A stretch of 64,000 nt of DNA, taken from the NCBI RefSeq assembly GCF_002878395.1, contig NW_025825179.1:142609-206608 (forward strand), read 5' to 3'. Source of the stretch: Capsicum annuum. Lineage: Eukaryota; Streptophyta; Magnoliopsida; Solanales; Solanaceae. The position numbers and the translations under genes are program-made. Shown here piece by piece: positions 11,827-23,527 of the stretch; position 1 is the first letter of the stretch; each line of letters starts with the position of its first letter. The notes under the pieces are model-generated. The model was not told where the DNA came from, made no database searches, and worked only from the letters and a program-made list of their open reading frames with translations.

Positions 11827-12163
11827 TGAAAAACTTCAAAGAATTAAAGAGCAAGAATTAAAAATTCTCATACCATACAGATTACCAACGTATTTATACA
11901 CAAAAAAAAAACTAAAAAAAGGAAAACCTTAAAGAATATTGTGAGATGTCATTCTAGAATATTCTGCCTAAACCGCCTCTAACTTATTCTTAAGATAAAA
12001 AATAAACTAAATATATACATGAATGGAAAAAATAAAACTAACCCTTAGACACGTATAGATGACAAGGCCCAATATGACTGATGACATTTAGCCCGCATCT
12101 ATTATCTTTATTTCTCTTCTTTTTGAAGCAGTAGAAACAGTGCAATTATTTTCTCCAACAACA
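11827..12163 (-). repeat. Right LTR of copia D (337 bp)
   Basis: Partner of 6950-7285. It carries about 20 bp (agacacgtatagatgaca region near 12047) missing from the left LTR and lacks the block near 6993. Ends ccaacaaca before atttg. Confidence 0.88.
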
Positions 12164-12168
12164 ATTTG

Positions 12169-13603
12169 ACAGATATGTAAGCTTCAAACAACTAGTCATT
12201 AATTAAAGCTAGTATGAATGAAAAGAAATTTCCTTTTTCACTTGATTGTTGTTATTTGTATTTGCCATGTACTATTTTTTGGTCTTTCAGATTCTCTATA
12301 GTAAGCAAAACAAATTTGCAGATCATTGTAACAAACCAGCAAACTCAGCCGGAAGGGCCATAATGCAGTAATAGACAAAGGCACTCTCCTAAATATCTGG
12401 ACAACTATGCATTCCTCGATTTGAAAACAATGTCAAAAGCTGGAAAATCGGACACCTAAAGAAACCACTCAAGGCGTATAAATCGACAAAGTAGTTCTGT
12501 TCTCCTTGCATGTTGAGTATTTCAAATCCTATGTGTTAGTTCTGTTCAATCAATACAAAGCAGTTGTTTACAATCACTATACGAGAAGCTTATGTATTAG
12601 TTCTTTATTTAGCTTGCTATGAAGAGTTATATGTTGTTGTAGATCAACTTTACTTGATGGGATAAAAATTTATACACTAGTGCACAAAACTTAAACTCTT
12701 ACACAACATGCCTGCTCATGGAAGTATGACCACAAGTACAGCATGTTAGATTTTTAAAAGGTGCGAATGTAAAAAGAATAAGTGTTTTTTTCGAAAAGAC
12801 ACCATGAGAAAGGATGTAATAATAGACACCTTTTCACTTTGGATAGTTATGACCTTTCTAATGGATTGAGACTTTTTCGAAGAGTTGAACCTTTTTCTGA
12901 AGAGGTGCACCTTTCTAAACCATTGCTTCTTTTCTGAAGCACCACCTTTTTGCTATAAATATTTAATTTCTCCTCAGATATGAATATATGATTTTTGAAA
13001 AAACACTCTTTTCTTGAAAAAAAAACTCAATTGTGATTTGTTACTGTTATATGCGTCTATAGTTTAACAGAATTTGCGATACTGCTATTCTGTTGAAGTG
13101 ATTCATTTTATCGTGGGAGGAGATAGTATAACCTCTGGCACTTGATGGGGAATAATTTTCTTGAGCACACACCGTAAATTCTATGGACTTGAATCTTCTA
13201 ATCTTCATCTTTTTCTAAATGTTTGATTTTTGCTATTTTTCAAGAGTTTAAACTTCTTTGTTGTTCTTGACATTGTTGTCGAAGTTCATGTCGTAAATAC
13301 AGACTTTATTTAACGAAAAACAACAATCTTGAGGAAATTATAAAATAATTTATTTTTTGTGATTGTTTAGTAAAAATATCACTATTTATAAATCAAATAT
13401 TTGGTTAATTTGTATTGGGTCTAATTTTGTGGAGACTAAAATCTTTTGATTTTACTCCCTTGATTAGAAGAATATAAAAATTTACTGAGAAATTGCGTTG
13501 AAAATTGTTCGAAGAATATAAAAACTTCACCGATTCGTTAAACTCTCTATATTAGTTTTTGGAGATTAAACTTATGATTTTCTACTATGTTTAAATTTGA
13601 TTC
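12169..13603. other. Non-coding DNA between copia D and element A
   Basis: No coding sequence was seen. 12600-12722 is a dispersed repeat (separate entry). From about 12746 (tgttagatttttaaaagg) to 13603 the sequence has the look of a copia-type LTR and leader, with 'tctgaagaggtgcacc', a TATA-like 'gctataaatatt' near 12952 and 'gcacttgatgggg', but I could not find a partner LTR or primer site. Confidence 0.4.
12600..12722 (+). repeat. Dispersed repeat, inverted copy at about 46805-46915
   Basis: Reverse complement matches 46805-46915. Shared blocks include 'cttgctatgaagagttat', 'aacttta', 'aaatttata' and 'cacaaaacttaa'. One copy lies downstream of each NLR pseudogene, in opposite orientation. 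Confidence 0.75.
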
Positions 13604-14589
13604 TATAACACCCCGCACTTTCAGGCTAGAATTAAACCGTTATTTCTATGTGTAAAGGTTCCAAAAGCTAATAAATCCTATTCAAATTTGGTATGTTAAT
13701 TGATTATTTAGTGTGTGAATCTAGTTGACCATGAATTGAGTTCATAGAGGTCCCCTAACTCAAGGACAAGTTGAAAGCTTTCCTATTGATTGTGCTTTGG
13801 TGAGTGTCTAAACTTGGGTCAAATTTCGTCGACCATAACTTTTTGTATATATCGAATTAGAGGTCTTAATGTATATCAAATGAAAGTTATTTGAGTCCTC
13901 TTTCCAGCACCACTAGTTTTGCTTTAACCTGATATCGGAGTAAAAAGTTATACCTATTTTACTGAGAGGTGTTAGTCTACCGAGGTACGACGGCCAGACT
14001 GATGGACCGTAAAGCCAGCGATGGCCCATCAAGTTTTCCGTCAAGCTTAAGTAGTAATATCATTTTATTTCCAAGAAATGGCGGTTGGAGTGATGGTCTA
14101 TCACCAGACTAATGGTCCGTCAACCAAACCGTCAGTTGAGACTGAATTGAGCAAAAAGTACATTTTGAATGGGATATTTTGGTACTTTTCCTCCCCAGAA
14201 ACTTCTCACAGGAATTAAATTATATTCCAAATGCTATTAGTCAATCATTATCAGTTATACAATATCAAAATCCTCTTTTCACTCTCAAAAATAAGATCAA
14301 ACTAGTGTTTCCTCCAAGAACAAGAAATCAAGAAAATCACTCCTTAAGTCCAAGATTTTCAAGGAATATATCAAGATTCGAGTTCTACTCTTTAAACCTT
14401 GTAATCTAAGGTACGTGAGGTTTTCCTAAACTACATGGGCATGATAAAATTGCTTCAATAACATTTACATGTTGAGAAATCATGAATTTACAAAAGGGTA
14501 TTGAAGTTTCAACTACAATTATGCATTGTAAATCTTTCTTGATAATAAAGTTGTGGTCTTGAGGCCTTCCCCCTTAAATTTGATTATCG

Positions 14590-14628
<39 letters not shown>

Positions 14629-15980
14629 TTGGCATTTTGAAACTTGAATTGAGAGCATGAACATTCGTAATCCCTCTCTTATTATAAATTCCCTTGTGTT
14701 CATATATTATGAATTGTTTCAACTTCATATTGAGAAGTATGTACAAACGTCTTTACTATTGTTTAAGACTTGGTTTTGATTATGAATTAAAGAGAGAGAG
14801 TTTTACATGTTGATAAATATCGAAGATGTATAACTAAAAAATTGCATAGTTTGTCACAAAATACATGACAACCATATATTTGTTGAAATGTTAAAAAGAG
14901 AGAGTCCTTGCATATTTTTGTATAAGTTTAAAGTATGAATCCTCTTGAACTATTTGATTGATATGGTGGTCCAATCTTTGTGTTTTGAATGAAGAGACTA
15001 TCCCATGATATTTTATGGCTTAGAGATACGACTTCACGTCATTGGTATGACAATACTATTTAAATGAATGACATAATAGAGTAAGAGTTTTAGATTTTCA
15101 TTTCAAAGAATACATATCTTAAAGAACTAAAAATGCGCTTAAAGAGAGTTAGGTAGTTTCCCGAAGAAGGCTTGAGTTCAGATAACTCCTAACCTAAAAT
15201 TGTGTTTTGCCGATACGGGTCTATTATGTCCCCAAGAGGGACCATATGTTTTCCTAGTGCCCTTTGGCGTATTAGAGATAGAGACTCCAACCCTTGCGGC
15301 AACCTTGGGTTGGGGGCTTGGCTGCCAAGTTAAGGTCAGATTTCATATAGCCCATGGGATTGTAGAGTTGTAGGGTATACCACCTAGCTCAGAAATAAGA
15401 TAAAGAGTAAGTCATGGATTTCAGATTATTATTCAAAGTCTTTTAAATATGACCATGTGTTTTTCATACATCATATATAAATTGTTTACAGACTGCTCTC
15501 ACTTATGTTGTATAAAAATGCTTTATTTTAGACTGCTTTATGTACCAGTACATTTATATTGACCCCCTATACTTCAGGGTCCAAGGCTCAGTCAAGAGGC
15601 CCCGCTAAGCCGTAGATTTGTCAGACAGAAGTGTGCAGTTGGTGAGCCTCCCTTATTTTGGAAGGCATATTTTTAGAACATTGTTATTTCATTTTTGTTT
15701 TAGGTCTAACTTGGGGCCTTTTCCCAGTTTAGATAAGGTATTGGTTTCGATATATTTAGAGATTTTGCAGACTGAATGTTAGATGTTGTTAGAAAGTTAT
15801 GAATTTCATTTGAATTGGTTAGTTGGATTATAATGTCGACCATGATTCCGCATTATAATTTTTCTATATTTTTTTCTTATTATATGAGCATTGTGCATGA
15901 TCTCCAGATAGATAGGGAGCCCCGAGCCTTCATAGTCTGGGATGCCCATCGCAGTCAGGTCCTCGGTTCAAGTCGTGACA
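13604..15980 (+). repeat. 5' LTR of element A (2377 bp)
   Basis: Begins tataacacccc (the expected TG is TA) and ends gtcgtgaca. Relative to the 3' LTR it keeps about 75 bp around 15205-15285. Contains a (TA)n run at 14592-14626. Confidence 0.9.
14592..14626. repeat. (TA)n microsatellite
   Basis: About 17 TA units within the 5' LTR of element A. The 3' LTR has a shorter version near 20791. Confidence 0.95.
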
Positions 15981-15984
15981 AACT

Positions 15985-15996
15985 TGGCATCAGAGC
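15985..15996 (+). promoter_or_regulatory. Primer binding site of element A
   Basis: tggcatcagagc, one mismatch from the initiator Met tRNA complement, 4 bp after the 5' LTR. Confidence 0.85.
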
Positions 15997-18900
15997 ATAG
16001 TTCATGGTCCCAGGGTGTCTGCGAAATTGCATCGGGTAAAGTCTTATTTATGGGTGTGTAGCGTGCCACACTTATAATAAGGAGGCTATAAGGAGTTTAG
16101 GAATGTCTCTCTTTCTTCATGTTCTAGTTCATGCTGTGGAGTCAAAATATTCCTCTTTCATACTCTAGTTCATGCTATGGTGTCGTCCATATGAAAGTAA
16201 AGTTATCCCAATTATTTTCTTACTCTGATATTCTCAGATATGTCTTATTATTGAGGTAATTCAACTGCAGAAGTCCAGAATCTAAATGGTATGGTCCTTG
16301 TTGATTGAGTCATAAAAGATTATAAAATTATGCAAGGACTTGAGAGGAGTCTGTTAGTTCTTCAAGGTTTATTGATTCTAGTGTAAACTTTGATCCTGAT
16401 GAAATCGTGCTTTTTAGCCTGAGGTATTAAGTGTATCCAGTCCCTTTCAAAATTCCTGTTGCAGGGAATGTTGTGTAGCAGAATGTTGGAACTGTATTTC
16501 CACCTGAGTAGAAGTATATGTTATGGTTTTATGACCTAATGGTAGTGAGATGGTCTAGAAGTTGGTAACATGAAGTCACTAGGTTAGCATTCAGAGTGAG
16601 GGTGACTATTGCGTAAATAAGTAGTTTTTGTTGTATAACCCTTTGATTTAGGGGTGGTTCTCTCTCTTTTATACTGGTTGGATAATATTGTGGCAAGACT
16701 TGTAGATTGTATGGTGATGTTTGGAGAAAGTGTTTGGCTTTGATTTTTTTTATTTATTCAAAATAGGGAAAGACCCCAGAGTGGATTACAGAAATTCCTT
16801 ATAGGCTGCGAATGAAAATGGTTAGATTAGCCAATAAGTTGTAAGTATAGACTCGTTGTTGTATGTGGAATTTGAAGGTAGTCTAAATGTATGCTTGGGT
16901 AAGTAAGTATGATGTGAGAAATTAGAATATGTAGGTAAGATTGTATTGGGTTATAATGCTTTACCCCCTTAACATTTTTTTCTTTAGTGGTTGTAAACTA
17001 GTACTTCATGCGCAAAGGTATGTAGTGGATTTTGGGTTGTAATTGGGATGTCATGGATGGGTTGTGATTGTAGGTAGTGGTTAAATAAAATGAGTGTTTT
17101 GAGTTGAATTCCCAATTTGATGGACTAGTATAATATGGTGCATGCTTCACCGATGGTACGTGATTGTTGCTAGACTATAGGCTTGAACTTCAGATGTAGA
17201 ATGTGGTGGTAAGATTAGTAGCTTAAGGTTAATGATGTATGTATTTGTGGGAATAAATTAGTAGGCTTGATGTGATTTGTGAAAGAGCCTAGGTTGATAA
17301 TTTATGAAAAATTGAGTGGTAATTATGAGGTATATGTGTATATGAGAACTATTTTTAAAATGATGAATTATGGGTGAGTCATTAAGTGGAGAAAGGTGTA
17401 AGTATATAAGAATAAGTTGCACCCCCTGGTAGTATGGCGTTAGGTATGATTTTATGATATAAGTTATGTGATTAATAGTCTAATGCTAGAAGGTTAAGTA
17501 GTGGAGAGTGGATTTATCTGATAAGGAATGAGGATTTGTATGCTCATGAGACTGCAAATTGTAGGTTGATAATGATAGAGGATAGTGGAAAAATAAGAGT
17601 GGCGTTCTTGGAAAGCAATGCCTTTAGAGTATACTTAAAAAGGGAAGGTTTAGCATTTATGTGTATAAGTGTTTTGCATACCTAGTTTTTGTTCTTGAAG
17701 TTGTAGTATAGAGAAGTCTGGTGAGTTATTGTACGGTGTTCGTTAGAGTTGAACTAAGGAAATATAGCTAGGCAATATGAGTCTTGGGTATGGTTTTACA
17801 AATTTTATTAAGCTGTAAGTTATGTGATTAGAGGTGTAATGCGAGCATTCTAAGGAGTTAAAAATAGAGTGTTAAGTGTTTGGAAGCGTGGATGCCCATG
17901 CCCATAATGATGTTAGTCATAAGTTGGTGACTTTGGGGTTATGGGAAGTTATGATTAGTATCCCTGAAGAGGGATGACCCAGAAAGAATTTAGTGTCTTT
18001 ATGTAAAATTCTTGAAGTAAGTGTGTGTTCGTGTGTATACCAACATCCCCTATTGTATTAAGAACTGTGGTTATAAATTGATGAGAGGTTATATTCTCAA
18101 GTCTAGGAGGGTGACTTTGATCTAAGGGGGAGATGATGGATTAAAGTGGTTCTCAAATTTTTTTTGTTGTGTCAAGCTTTAAGTAAGAATCATGTTAAAT
18201 CAATTCCTATTCAAGAAAACTCCTCCTACTTTGATTTGAATGGACTTCTACCCATGTATTATGTATTCATGTCTTGCCTATGCCTAAGTTTTGAGCTCTC
18301 TATACAACTCATGTTATGTTTTGATATCCAAACAAGGAGCAATAATGTCTCTCAGTGATCCAATATTCCAAGTATCCAATCCATATGTTATGTTGCTCAT
18401 GATCCAAACCTATGTCTCACAGCATGCTTGGTCCTAAGAAAACATTTTTCTGTATGGCACTGAATCATATTATGCCGGAATTAGCCAAAGATATAAAGTT
18501 GTGCGAACTTATGACTACCTCAGCTCTGAAAATGAGAAGCAATAGCTTCAAGTATCAATCTTTGTCTCAATCATTGACTTTATGAATTCCGACCTTATGT
18601 TATACAAATCATGAGATATGTGTACCCATGTTTTTCACCATAGTATATCCTAAGAAATCATGTTGTGTTATGTTTATGCCGAACGACCCTTTACTTATGA
18701 TCCAGACACTTGAAATCTAAAGCACTCCGTGTCTATTCTATCGTATCTTCACTTCATGTCCCTCCTTGAGTAGTACAATAAGTATAAGCTATAAATTGAC
18801 AAGTGTTACATCCATTCATGATATTTAGGCTTAGTTCCCTTAGTGACCCTCCGTATGTCAGTATGACGGTGGTTGTGAAAGTGTGGTAGTGTTTGGGTGG

Positions 18901-19756
18901 GGGAGTAGATGTTTTTGAAGACAGATATTTTGATGTGACTTCTAGAGTTAAGGTTATAGGAGAAGGGGGAAGAAGGAGATGAGCTTTCATTACATGAGAT
19001 AGTTAAAGAAGGAGTTATGTGGTGAAAATCTTAGTGAGAATGATTGAACTGGCTGGTCTTAGTTGGGAGATCCATGAAGTGGGTGTAGTAATGATAGGTT
19101 TAAATTTTGTGATTGATGAAAACACAAATCAATGTGCCGTGTGGTTTGTATTCCTTGAATTAATACTTGAGGTTGTTGGATTATAGTGATAGGGTAAGGT
19201 TATTTCTTAATGTAATGTAGAGTGTAGGATCTCGTAGTTTAAGTTAGCACCTCTTTCCTCCAAGTTTGGCTTCAGCATAAAATTATTATACGGCGGGACA
19301 CAAAATTCTTGTGGTTAGATGTGCTATGGGAGAATCATAGGTTGGAAATGATGAAGTATGTTGATTAATGTTGGGGGCATAGATGAATAGTCTATATAAA
19401 CTTAAGGTCCATTCGTTGTATCTTGTAAGGTGGAAAATGCCTCTAAATCCTGTCTCCCACAAAATCTCATTTCATGATAAGTACTGATGTAAATAGGGCC
19501 TATGATCACCAAATAAACTCATGCCTTATGTTGTGATGATAATTATTCATAGAACTCATGTGCAAGGTCATCCCTATGTAAAGTTTCACTACCTCATGCT
19601 TCATGCTTACGCGTTTCACTAGGGTTATCATGAAGCTCTTTAGATGCCTTTACATATTTTGTTGAGGAAAAATGTTCAATGCGAGATTACATTCCTTATT
19701 TCATACATTTAGAGCTTCAATAAGTCCCTACCCATTATTTGGGGATGAATGATCCC
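15997..19756 (+). other. Internal region of element A, no coding capacity seen
   Basis: The first several hundred bases are clearly homologous to element B (from about 27970): shared blocks include 'ccagggtgtct', 'tatgggtgtgtag' and 'gtttaggaatgtct'. Further shared blocks appear near 16850-16960 (B: 29130-29240). The longest frame (18146-18358) has no recognisable domain. Conserved purine-rich end before the 3' LTR. Confidence 0.8.
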
Positions 19757-19769
19757 AAGGGGGAGATAA

Positions 19770-22070
19770 TGTAACACCCTGCACTTTCGGGCTAGAATGT
19801 AAACCGTCATTTTTATGTGTAAAGGTTCCAAAAGCTAATAAATCTTATTAGAATTTGGTATGCTAATCAATTATTTAGTGTGGTAATATAGTTGAGCATG
19901 AATTGAGATCAGAGAGGTCCCCTAACTCAAGGACGAGTTGAAATCTTTTCTATTGATTGAGTTTTGGTGAACGTCTAAACTTGGGTCAACTTCCATCGGG
20001 CATAACTTTTTGTATATATCTAATTAGAGGTCTTAATATATATCAAATGAAAGGTTTTTAAGTCCTATTTCAAATGCCACTAGGTTTTCCTTAATCTGAT
20101 ATTTGGGTAAAATGTTATGCCCATTTTACTGAGAGTTGTCAGTCTGCCGAGGTAAGACGGTCAGACTGACGGATCGTCAAGACAGCGAAATGCTGACGGT
20201 GATGAAGGTTACCGACTTTGTGGACGCGGAGCCAACGAGGGACCATCAAGTTTCCCGTCAAGCCTTAAGAAGTAAGATTATTTTATGGCCAAGAACTGAT
20301 GATTGGAGTGACGGTCCGTCAACCAAACCGTCAGTTGAGGCTGAATCGCGCAAAACGTGTATTTTTAACGAGGTATTTTGATACTTTTCCTCCCCAAAAA
20401 CTTCTCACGAAAATTAAATTATATTCGAAACATTATTAGTCAATCATTATCAGTTATACAACATCAAAATCCTCTCTTCACTCTAAAATATAAGATCAAA
20501 CTAGGGTTTTCTTCAAGAACAAGAAATCAAGAAAATCACTCCTTAAGTCCAAGATTTCCAAGGAATAAATCAAGATTCGAGTTCTACTCTTTAAACCTTG
20601 TAATCTAAGGTACTTGGGGTTTTTCTAAACTACATGGGCATGATGAAATTGTTTCAATAACATTTACATGTTGAGAAATTATGAATTTACAAAAGGGTAT
20701 TAAAGTTTCAACAACAATTATGCATTGTAAATCTTTCTTGATAATAAAGTTTTGGTCTTGAGGCCTTCCCCCTTAAATTTGATTATCGCTAATATATATA
20801 TATATACATATAGTTTGGCGTTTTGAAACTTGAATTAAGAGCATGAACATTCGTAATCCCTCCCTTGTTATAAATTTCCTTGTGTTCATATATTATGAAT
20901 TGTTTCAACTTCATATTGAGAAGTATGTACAAACGTCTTTACTATTATTTCAGATTTGGTTTTGATTATGAATTAAAGAGAGAGGGTTTTACATGTTGAT
21001 AAATGTCGAAGATGTATAACTAAAGAATTACATAGTTTGTCACAAAATACATGACCACCACATTGTTGAAATGTTGAAAAGAGAGAGTCCTTGCATATTT
21101 TTGCATAAGTTTAAAGTATGAATCTTCTTGAACTGTTTAAATGATATGGTGGTCCAATATTTATGTTTTGCATGAAGAGACTATCCCATGATATTTTATG
21201 GCTTAGAGATACGACTTGCAAGTCATTGGTATGACGATACCATTTAAATGAATACCATAACAGAGTAAGAGTTTTAGATTTTGGTTTCAGAGAATACATG
21301 TCTTAAAGTGCTAAAAATGCGCTTAAAGAGAGTTAGGTGGTTGCCCGAAGAAGGCTTGAGTTCAGATAACTCCTAGCCCAAAACCATGTAGAGACTCCAA
21401 CCCTTGCAGAAAACGTGGGTTGGGGGCTTGGCTGCCAAGTTGAGAGCAGATTTCATATAGTCCATGGGATTTTAGAGTTGTAGGATATACCACCTAGCTC
21501 AGAAATAAGATAAAGAGTGAGTCATGGATTTTAGGTTATTGTTCAAAGTCTTTTAAATATGCCCATGTGTTTTTCATACATCATATATAAATTGTTTACA
21601 AACTGCTCTCACTTATGTTGTATAAAAATGCTTTATTTTGGATTTTTCTGTGTATCAGTACGTTTGTAGTCTGAGGCTCAGTCAAGGGGTCCCACTAAGC
21701 CGTAGATTTGTCAGACATAAGTGTGCAGTTGGTGAGCCTCCCTTATTTCGGAAGACCTGTTTTTAGAACATTGTTATTTCATTTTTCTTTTGGGTCCGAC
21801 TGGGGGCCTTGTCCCAATTTAGACAAGGTGTTGGTTTCGATGTATTTAGAGATTTCGCAGACTGAATGTTAGATGTTGTTAGAGAGTTATGAATTTCATT
21901 TAAATTGGTTAGTTGGATTATAATGTCGTCCTTGATTCCGTGTTATAATTTTACCGCATTTTCTTCTTATTGTATGAGCATTGTGCATGATTGCCAGATA
22001 GGCATGGGCGCCCGGTCCTTCGTAGTTCGGGATGCCCGTCGCGGCCAAGGCCTTGGTTCGGGTCATGACA
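19770..22070 (+). repeat. 3' LTR of element A (2301 bp)
   Basis: Begins tgtaacaccctgcac right after the purine tract and ends gtcatgaca before gattc. It lacks about 75 bp present in the 5' LTR (join near 21389). Confidence 0.9.
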
Positions 22071-22075
22071 GATTC

Positions 22076-23431
22076 TGATTTGAAAAATATAAAAACTTCG
22101 TCAGTTTCAAACTTCGTCATGCACATTCCATGTCACATATACTAGATTCGATTGAACCTGTTGCTAATAAGTTATAAGCTATATATCCACCACTGATGTC
22201 ACCTTGGACTGTTTTCTTTTGGAAAGTTCATGTCCAGACTGATTCTTTGAGTGTGGTGGTGCTTTTTTTAATTTTAAGGACAAAAACTATTACATGTCAA
22301 TTCCAAAATCTTTTAAATAAGGAGATTTGGTGAAGAGTCCATGTGAAGCCTGATATATGAAAGGGAACTTTATTTGTTAATTAGATGGACAAAGTCTAAC
22401 CAGAAATGCAGAAAAGCATCAGAATCAAAAATTATAAGTTAATAGAACAAGTTTCCATTTCGTTATTATGACATAACGTGGTTAAGTTGTGCCACATAGC
22501 AACAATTGAGTGATTGTTATTCCACAATTCAAATTTAATTTCTTTGAAGACTACAACATGAACCATTCAGAACTGGGATATTTTTTGGTGGAAGGGTGGT
22601 TTTTCATAAGAATCAAGTTAGATACTATTAAAGATATATTGTAAACAGCTGACGGAAATGAAAGATAAGGCTAAGTACAGTAGACCTTGTAGTCGAGCCC
22701 TTGTTAGATGTGCGCATAGTGGGAGCTTTAGTGCACCAGACTACCTTTTTTTTCTAATTCTGCATTGACATTCTAGTGATAGAGAGTAAGTGATAAGCAA
22801 TAGAATATATACTTTGCATGTAACACAAGGTTACAGTCTTGCATGTAAATATATATTTACTTCTTTGTACATAAATGTTGTTGGAATAGTGTTTGATTAT
22901 AAGGGCTAAACTGTCACTCAACTTTTAACGGATAAATATGTAAATCAACTTTTGACTTACACTATTCCCGCTTTAAGTATAATATGTTATTTCCCACAAT
23001 ATATTCGGGTACGCAGAAATCTGTATAGTAAAACTACAACTTCAACTCGAGTTCAAGTATAAACAAGAACACAATGAAGTATCAAATACCCTCAACACAA
23101 GATCAAAATGACCTTTCCAAGAGGTGTATTTATTTTTTCAGAAAAAATAAAGATGAAACAGAAATGATTAAGGCCAAGCGTCCAAATTCACGGACTTTCC
23201 TTAAGGAATAATTCCCCTCGCTGTACCCGAGGTTATGGAATCTTCCTCCCAAGATAAAATGGCCTTCAATCTGACTATAGCAGTACCTCAAATAGGCGGA
23301 TTCTTCGAACGCACTCAACGGTTTGAATGATCACACACAGAGTTTTTGTTAAGACAAGAAGAAGTTTGTAATCTGAAATTTTTTTTATTTTAAAACCTGT
23401 GGATGAAATCAGATTTTTTATAGCCAAGAGA
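22076..23431. other. Non-coding DNA between elements A and B
   Basis: No gene was recognised. The part from about 22980 to 23431 continues, once element B is removed, into 34515 onward; the joined sequence looks like old LTR-type DNA (inference), but no termini could be fixed. Confidence 0.4.
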
Positions 23432-23527
23432 TGCCTTGTAACACCTCGTATTTCGGACGAGAACGAAAATCGTCATTTCTTTCACATAAAATTTCCAAAA
23501 GAAATAATCCAATGAAATTTTAGTGTG

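Larger units (their letters stand above)
6950..12163 (-). mobile_element. Ty1/copia retrotransposon D, nearly complete, decayed
   Basis: A 5.2 kb element with LTRs 6950-7285 and 11827-12163, TG...CA termini, and a 5 bp duplication atttg at 6945-6949 and 12164-12168. On the minus strand it has a primer site at 11815-11826, gag, protease, integrase, reverse transcriptase and RNase H in copia order, and a polypurine tract (complement ccccctctcaa) at 7286-7296. Stops and frameshifts break every domain. It sits just downstream of NLR pseudogene 1 and does not interrupt it. Confidence 0.95.
13604..22070 (+). mobile_element. Large non-coding LTR retrotransposon A
   Basis: An 8.5 kb element with 2.3-2.4 kb LTRs (13604-15980 and 19770-22070) and target duplication gattc (13599-13603, 22071-22075). 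The primer site tggcatcagagc (15985-15996) and purine tract aagggggagataa (about 19757-19769) stand at the right places. Terminal sequences tgtaacaccc...tgaca and the 'ggggatgaatgatccc' block before the purine tract resemble Ty3/gypsy chromovirus elements of Solanaceae (Del/Tekay type; inference from general knowledge). The 3.8 kb internal region has no recognisable gag or pol frame, so the element is non-autonomous. Element B is a relative. Confidence 0.92.

Noticed and set aside
18146..18358. 70-codon frame in element A and similar small frames in elements A and B
   Set aside because: No retroviral-type domain, not shared between A and B in position.
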